Part shown: in pieces, positions 36,076 through 40,099 of the stretch
Layout of the letters: each line of letters begins with the position of its first letter
How positions within the stretch are numbered: the stretch's first letter is position 1
NCBI GenBank assembly: GCA_019720975.1
Contig: JAGVSJ010000015.1
Coordinates: 1-40,099 of the forward strand
DNA length: 40,099 bases
Source of the DNA: Candidatus Sysuiplasma superficiale
GTDB lineage: Archaea > Thermoplasmatota > Thermoplasmata > Sysuiplasmatales > Sysuiplasmataceae
Reading direction: 5' to 3'
The notes under the pieces: model-generated
Told to the model about the DNA's origin: nothing
The model's database searches: none
The model's input: only the letters and a program-made list of their open reading frames with translations
Program-made: the position numbers and the translations under genes

Positions 36076-36250
36076 GAACACACTCTATGCAATCGTTGGA
36101 ATACAGTTTGTCATAGGCATTGCAATGTGGTTTGTTTCACTTTCCGCACCGATAGCAGAACAGGGCATATGGGGGCTCCTTCTCTCCGCGGACCTTATAC
36201 TTTCAGGACTCCTGCTTCTCATCATCATGAAACATGTGGCAGGTGTGTGA
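36059..36250 (+). CDS. Small two-helix membrane protein of the cytochrome b operon
   Basis: A 63-residue protein with two hydrophobic helices (about residues 6-26 and 35-58). ATG 36059 lies inside the cytochrome b gene, overlapping its end by 17 bases, and has a perfect GGAGG six bases upstream, so translation is well supported. I do not recognise the family. The position suggests a small subunit or assembly factor of the Rieske/cytochrome b complex. Confidence 0.75.
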   Translation: MEMKIKNTLYAIVGIQFVIGIAMWFVSLSAPIAEQGIWGLLLSADLILSGLLLLIIMKHVAGV

Positions 36251-36251
36251 T

Positions 36252-36590
36252 ATGAACCGCAGGGCGCTGCATCTTTACTATGCATCGATGATTGTTTACA
36301 TGCTTGCATCCATCTTCTTCATACTCTACGGCCTTGTGATAAGACCTGTTTCACTGCTCTATCATGAGGATGTGAGGCAGATGGTATCCCCTGTTTTCGG
36401 CAACTTCTACATGTTCATGCTCTCGCTCGTAATCATATCCGTCACGCTTACCGTGATATCGCTCGCTCTGTTCCTGGCATCAGTGGCAGTTGCGAGGAAA
36501 ACACAGTCACGCCTGTCTGCGGGAACGCTGATATTCCCCGTACTGCTCTATCTATTCGCATTCACCCTCCTGGGGGTGAGCGGCATATGA
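36252..36590 (+). CDS. Three-helix membrane protein of the cytochrome b operon
   Basis: A 112-residue protein with three hydrophobic helices (about residues 10-30, 47-75 and 88-110). The N-terminus MNRRALHLYYASMIVYML places a positive cluster inside. The loop after helix 1 holds LLYHEDVRQMVSP. ATG 36252 is preceded by AGGTG and follows the upstream stop by one base. No family is recognised; there is no heme or metal motif beyond single histidines (H8, H44). Confidence 0.75.
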   Translation: MNRRALHLYYASMIVYMLASIFFILYGLVIRPVSLLYHEDVRQMVSPVFGNFYMFMLSLVIISVTLTVISLALFLASVAVARKTQSRLSAGTLIFPVLLYLFAFTLLGVSGI

Positions 36591-36790
36591 ACAGATACAG
36601 GCTGAACGCCGAAATAATCGCGGGCATTTTCTTTCTCATCATAGCCTCGCCCCTGTTTGTCTTCTACAATATCTTCCCCACAATCAATTCGCAGGTCGGA
36701 CCGCACCAGCTTTCAAGCTGGATATCCATCCTCTTAGGATTCTTAGGTTTCATGTTCCTGATATACGGGCTCAGCAGAGAAGACATGTGA
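36587..36790 (+). CDS. Small two-helix membrane protein, last gene of the cytochrome b operon
   Basis: A 67-residue protein with two hydrophobic helices (about residues 9-29 and 43-61). Its ATG overlaps the preceding stop as ATGA, showing translational coupling. The loop between the helices reads PTINSQVGPHQLSS. I do not recognise the family. With the two genes before it, it forms a set of three small membrane proteins tied to the Rieske/cytochrome b pair. Confidence 0.72.
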   Translation: MNRYRLNAEIIAGIFFLIIASPLFVFYNIFPTINSQVGPHQLSSWISILLGFLGFMFLIYGLSREDM

Positions 36791-36820
36791 TTGATCCGGA
36801 ATAGACAGGCACACCGCATT

Positions 36821-37042
36821 TCAGTAATATGCCCCGTCCTGTGAAGTGACCTCGCCCCGTTTCTTCACGTAAGGCTGTGCGATAAGCCCCATCTGCTGCA
36901 GCGCCTGTGCCATGGCGGTAAGCATCCTGTTGTTCTCTTCCACTGTCCTTGCAAGCGCCTCAACGGCGGTGTTCATAGCCTCAAGTCTCCTCTGAACTGC
37001 GCTCATCTCTTCCCTGAAAAGTTCGATGGTTGTGTCGTCCAT
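36821..37042 (-). CDS. Small coiled-coil protein
   Basis: A 73-residue soluble protein. Residues about 5-55 form a long amphipathic helix with heptad spacing (ELFREEMSAVQRRLEAMNTAVEALARTVEENN marks the core; positions 7-40). The tail LIAQPYVKKRGEVTSQ is basic. ATG 37042 has GGGGTGG upstream; an in-frame GTG at 37051 is less likely. No family is recognised; oligomerisation is expected. Confidence 0.65.
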   Translation of the reverse strand: MDDTTIELFREEMSAVQRRLEAMNTAVEALARTVEENNRMLTAMAQALQQMGLIAQPYVKKRGEVTSQDGAYY

Positions 37043-37088
37043 ATAAGCCACCCCGGGTTGAAAGGTGTAAGTGGAGAAATGATATCAA

Positions 37089-37412
37089 TCAATCGCTCGC
37101 TGAAACGAATTCGATGAAATCCTTTTCCCTGATGCCCACACCAGAAATGCCGTCAAGTCTTGAAACAGCCTTACCGCCGTCGAATATTATGGCGGTGGGA
37201 ATCACGTCTATCGAAAAATCATCCCATAGCCTGCTGTCCGGGTCCGAAACATCCGCAAGTGCTGCCCGGAAACCGATACCCTCAACGAGTCTGTCGTAAG
37301 AGGAGACGAACCGTCTGCAGAAGGGGCACCATGTTGCGTGAAAGACGACGACAGTCCTTTCCTTTTCAGTATACTCGTTTCCGCTGAAGTCCTTTTCAGT
37401 GAGGTTTTTCAT
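37089..37412 (-). CDS. Thioredoxin-like protein with CPFC active site
   Basis: A 107-residue thioredoxin-fold protein. The redox motif is W28-C29-P-F-C32 in FHATWCPFCRRF, and the cis-proline follows in DVIPTAIIFDGG. It probably exchanges thiol-disulfide bonds in the cytoplasm. The frame is open further upstream to 37586, but that part runs into the cobB 3' end and is not thioredoxin-like. ATG 37412 begins just before the fold; ATG 37494 (134 residues) is an alternative. CPFC is less common than CGPC and is seen in some archaeal redoxins. Confidence 0.85.
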   Translation of the reverse strand: MKNLTEKDFSGNEYTEKERTVVVFHATWCPFCRRFVSSYDRLVEGIGFRAALADVSDPDSRLWDDFSIDVIPTAIIFDGGKAVSRLDGISGVGIREKDFIEFVSASD

Positions 37413-37479
37413 CGGTGTTGCAACGCAGGCGTGAATACAAAAATCTAACGGAAATGCGGCTGAAATATTTTCGTTCAAA

Positions 37480-38859
37480 TCACCTTCTCCCATAATCGAT
37501 GCATTCCTTAACAAAATGACGTGCCATCCGCCGATTTGAACCGAAATGAAGATGGATGAAGGAACCAGCCGTGTTGAAAACAGCATGTCCCTCAGTGCCT
37601 GTCATGCCGCCTGCTCCACGCTGCACGAGGAATATGCCCCGTTCAATGCTTTCCGCGTTTCCCGTTTCCCTTGCATAGTGAAATTCATGACCGCGGGCGC
37701 CTGTCCCCTCAGGCCCGAGAACAGTTGGAACTGCAGTCCTTATCCTCCTGTATCCTATGACAGGTGTTCCGGTCATCTCCACGGAGTTCTGGAATAACCC
37801 GGCCATTCTGTATTTTCTCTTTCCCAGTATGATGTACTTTGAAAGGAGCATGAAGCCGCCGCATTCCGAGTAGACAGGCATGCCGTCCTCCGATGCCTTT
37901 TTCAGTCCTCTGAGCATCGGTCCGTTCCTGGATATTGCCTCCGCGTAGAGCTCAGGGTATCCCCCTCCGATGTAAAGCCCGTCAAATACATCATCCAGTC
38001 TTCCTGCTGTTGGAGAAAAAGGAACAATCTCTGCTCCTGCCGAACGCAGAAGCTCGATATTGTCCGCGTAATAGAAATTGAATGCGGTATCGGATGCGAC
38101 ACCGATTCTCACAGAATCCCTGTTACGCCTCTTTGAAGAATACGACTGCATCTGCGGCGCACTCGCTGCTATCCGCAGGAGAAGATCCAGGTCAAGCGTA
38201 CGCCCAAGTTCATCGGCCATCCTGCTGATTCTTTCATCAAGGCCTGCTATTTCGTGGGGAAGGTATAGACCGAGATGCCTCTCGGGTATTGTGAAATCCG
38301 CGGACTGAGGGATTGCACCAAGTACTTCTATCCCTGACTGCCGCAATGCCTTCCTGCAGCCTTCGGTATGTGAGTCGCCGCCTGTTCTGGTAAGTATGAC
38401 GCCCTCAATCCGGACACCACGGAGGGATGAAAATCTCTTAACTCCCCATGCAGCTGCAGCGACAGTGCGCATAGTGGCGGAGGCATCCATCACAAGGACA
38501 ACAGGGGCATCGAGCTTTCGTGCAATCCATGCCGTGCTGGCAAAATCGCTGTCGGGCCTGAGCCCGTCGTAGAGGCCCATCATACCCTCGATAACTGACA
38601 TCGACCCTGAAGATTCTGCCAGACCGACAGTCTTCCTGATGTATGACGCACCCGTGAGGAAGGCATCAATGTTTCGCGATTTCACACCAGCCGCCGAAGC
38701 ATGGAGCTGCGGATCGATGAAGTCCGGCCCGACCTTGAAAGGCGTTACCGGGATACCTTTCCTTGTGAGGAGACGCATCAGTGCCATTGAGACTGTGGTC
38801 TTTCCGCAGGATGAGGAGAGACCTGACAGCACAATCCTGCCGCGATAACTGCTGTTCAC
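37480..38859 (-). CDS. cbiA: Cobyrinate a,c-diamide synthase (CobB/CbiA)
   Basis: A 459-residue glutamine- and ATP-dependent amidase that adds amide groups to the a and c side chains of cobyrinate. The N-terminal P-loop is [10 protein letters not shown] (13-22), with [13 protein letters not shown] and [11 protein letters not shown] typical of the family. The C-terminal glutaminase domain has [11 protein letters not shown], the nucleophile in [10 protein letters not shown], and HEFHYA and HLHFGSN. The related nickel-sirohydrochlorin amidase CfbB of methanogens is less likely here. The GTG start overlaps the stop of the AAA+ gene as GTGA. No other cobalamin synthesis gene is in the window, so the rest must be elsewhere, or the cell salvages precursors. 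Confidence 0.92.
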   Translation of the reverse strand: MNSSYRGRIVLSGLSSSCGKTTVSMALMRLLTRKGIPVTPFKVGPDFIDPQLHASAAGVKSRNIDAFLTGASYIRKTVGLAESSGSMSVIEGMMGLYDGLRPDSDFASTAWIARKLDAPVVLVMDASATMRTVAAAAWGVKRFSSLRGVRIEGVILTRTGGDSHTEGCRKALRQSGIEVLGAIPQSADFTIPERHLGLYLPHEIAGLDERISRMADELGRTLDLDLLLRIAASAPQMQSYSSKRRNRDSVRIGVASDTAFNFYYADNIELLRSAGAEIVPFSPTAGRLDDVFDGLYIGGGYPELYAEAISRNGPMLRGLKKASEDGMPVYSECGGFMLLSKYIILGKRKYRMAGLFQNSVEMTGTPVIGYRRIRTAVPTVLGPEGTGARGHEFHYARETGNAESIERGIFLVQRGAGGMTGTEGHAVFNTAGSFIHLHFGSNRRMARHFVKECIDYGRR

Positions 38860-40099
38860 GGTTCAGGGAATGGCGTTCCTGACTTGAACCTCTTGCTCAT
38901 TTCACTGTACCTTGCCAGATCGTCCTTTGAGAGAGGCTTTATCTTCTTCATTGCTTCATCGAAATCTGATGAAGTGATGCGCACTGCGGAAAGCGACTTT
39001 TCATCAACCCTGCCGTTCCTGTCAATGTATCGCTTCATAGCTGTCATGGCTGCCTGGTTGCAGACTGCAGCTATCTCCGCGCCGGTGTAGTTTTCCATCC
39101 TTTCGGCAAGTTTCTCGACAGTGACATCAGCAGCCAAAGGCTTCTTCTTTGTGTGTATGGATATTATTGCCTTCCGTGATTCAAGGTCTGGAGGCGGAAC
39201 GTATATCAGACGGTCAAACCTGCCTGGCCTCAACAGAGCCGGATCTATGATATCAGGCCTGTTTGTGGCAGCTATGACTGATACGCCGTGGAGTTCTTCC
39301 AGTCCGTCAAGTTCTGTCAGCAGCTGACTCACAACACGTTCAGTGACCTGTGCATCCCCCATCCCGCTGCCCCTCATGGGCACGACCGCGTCTATCTCGT
39401 CGATGAATATGACGCACGGTGCTGCCTGGCGTGCTTTCCTGAAAGTCTCCCTGACGGCCTTTTCACTCTCGCCGACCCATTTGCTCAGGAATTCCGGACC
39501 CTTTACATTGATGAAATTCGCTTCGCTCTCATGGGCAACAGCCTTGGCAAGAAGCGTCTTTCCGGTTCCTGGAGGTCCATGGAGGAGTATACCCCGTGGA
39601 GGAACGACATCAAGTTTCTCGAATGCAGCACCGTACTTCAACGGCCATTCAATTGCCTGCTGGAGTTCTTCCTTGACCTCCTGCAGCCCTCCTATGTCAT
39701 CCCAGGTGACATTTGGCTTCTCAACGAGAACCTCCCTCAGTCCCGAGGGGGACATTTCCCTGAATGCTGCAGTGAAATCGTCCATGGTCACCCTGAGAGA
39801 GCGGAGTATCTCCGCGGGTATGACATCCATGTCTATGTCGATGTCAGGAAGTATCTTCCTCAGTGAACGGATGGCTGCCTCCTTGCAGAGTGCCCAGAGA
39901 TCCGCACCGACATATCCGTGTGTCATATCTGCGAGCTTCTCAAGGTTCACATCATCTGCCATCGGCATGCCACGTGTGTGTATCTGCAGTATCTCCAGCC
40001 TGCTCTTCTTGTCCGGTATGCCTATCTCTATCTCCCTGTCGAACCTGCCGGGTCTCCTGAGCGCAGCATCTATTGCGTTCGGCCTGTTTGTCGCGCCTA
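38856..40099 (-). CDS. Cdc48/VAT-like AAA+ ATPase, C-terminal part (cut by the window edge)
   Basis: The gene enters from the right edge; 413 codons are visible. The first residues, [20 protein letters not shown], are the sensor and arginine-finger end of the D1 ring. The D2 ring is complete: Walker A GPPGTGKT, the pore loop KWVGESE, Walker B IFIDEID, and [21 protein letters not shown]. Two rings identify the Cdc48/p97/VAT unfoldase, which extracts and unfolds proteins for the proteasome. The C-terminus ends GTPFPEP without the eukaryotic HbYX-like tail. The start and the N-terminal substrate domain lie outside the window. It overlaps cbiA by four bases. Confidence 0.95.
   Translation of the reverse strand, partial: GATNRPNAIDAALRRPGRFDREIEIGIPDKKSRLEILQIHTRGMPMADDVNLEKLADMTHGYVGADLWALCKEAAIRSLRKILPDIDIDMDVIPAEILRSLRVTMDDFTAAFREMSPSGLREVLVEKPNVTWDDIGGLQEVKEELQQAIEWPLKYGAAFEKLDVVPPRGILLHGPPGTGKTLLAKAVAHESEANFINVKGPEFLSKWVGESEKAVRETFRKARQAAPCVIFIDEIDAVVPMRGSGMGDAQVTERVVSQLLTELDGLEELHGVSVIAATNRPDIIDPALLRPGRFDRLIYVPPPDLESRKAIISIHTKKKPLAADVTVEKLAERMENYTGAEIAAVCNQAAMTAMKRYIDRNGRVDEKSLSAVRITSSDFDEAMKKIKPLSKDDLARYSEMSKRFKSGTPFPEP

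Noticed and set aside
34876-36790. Terminal oxidase or cytochrome c gene in the Rieske operon
   Set aside because: No CxxCH motif and no heme-copper oxidase His pattern is present in the small membrane proteins.

Overview
The window looks like chromosomal DNA of an archaeon, most probably a Thermoplasmata (Thermoplasmatota) lineage. Directly visible signs are archaeal TATA boxes about 25-30 bases before several starts, frequent TTG/GTG starts, and archaeal-type gene families: a Cdc48/VAT-like AAA+ ATPase, an Lhr helicase, a Sulfolobus-type 2-oxoacid:ferredoxin oxidoreductase, the alternative (siroheme) heme pathway, an AbrB-PhoU fusion, DUF981 and a PAC2 chaperone. The nicotinate phosphoribosyltransferase carries the C-terminal zinc ribbon that I recall from the Thermoplasma enzyme. 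Rieske and cytochrome b genes, a DoxD-like protein and the lack of any CxxCH cytochrome c motif suggest an aerobic heterotroph without c-type cytochromes. The species cannot be named from sequence alone.

Layout. 1-604: 5' part of a transposase gene cut by the window edge, with a strong hairpin over its ribosome binding site, then a CAU tRNA (754-827). 1022-3873: an FSR-like MFS exporter convergent with a triple zinc-ribbon coiled-coil protein. 3874-4496 has no recognisable gene. 4497-10926: moaA and a very long (1793 aa) Lhr-type helicase. 11047-13631: nitrilase, nicotinamidase-like hydrolase and nicotinate phosphoribosyltransferase, the last apparently starting at a CTG codon inside the stop of its neighbour. 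13682-17088: a small zinc protein and the two-subunit 2-oxoacid:ferredoxin oxidoreductase.

17107-25612 is all minus strand: a secreted DUF4430-like protein, a PAC2 chaperone, a MarR regulator with its DHA2 drug exporter, and a complete branched-chain amino-acid type ABC importer (livKHMGF order). 25881-31391 is plus strand: an internally duplicated DoxD/DoxX membrane protein, a cobalamin-binding-type radical SAM enzyme, an AbrB-PhoU regulator, a DUF981 membrane protein and a hemerythrin-like protein.

31401-36790 is the most coherent functional block. ahbD and ahbC (last steps of siroheme-dependent heme synthesis) diverge from an operon encoding a Tat-exported Rieske protein, a cytochrome b and three small overlapping membrane proteins that I do not recognise. 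Heme supply and a bc1-like quinol-oxidising complex therefore sit back to back. 36821-40099 (minus strand) ends with a coiled-coil microprotein, a thioredoxin-like protein, cobyrinate a,c-diamide synthase and the C-terminal part of the AAA+ ATPase.

The best candidates for something undescribed are the three small membrane proteins of the Rieske/cytochrome b operon, the unusually long Lhr protein with a possible glycosylase-like C-terminal region, and the duplicated DoxD protein with an exact 32-base internal repeat.
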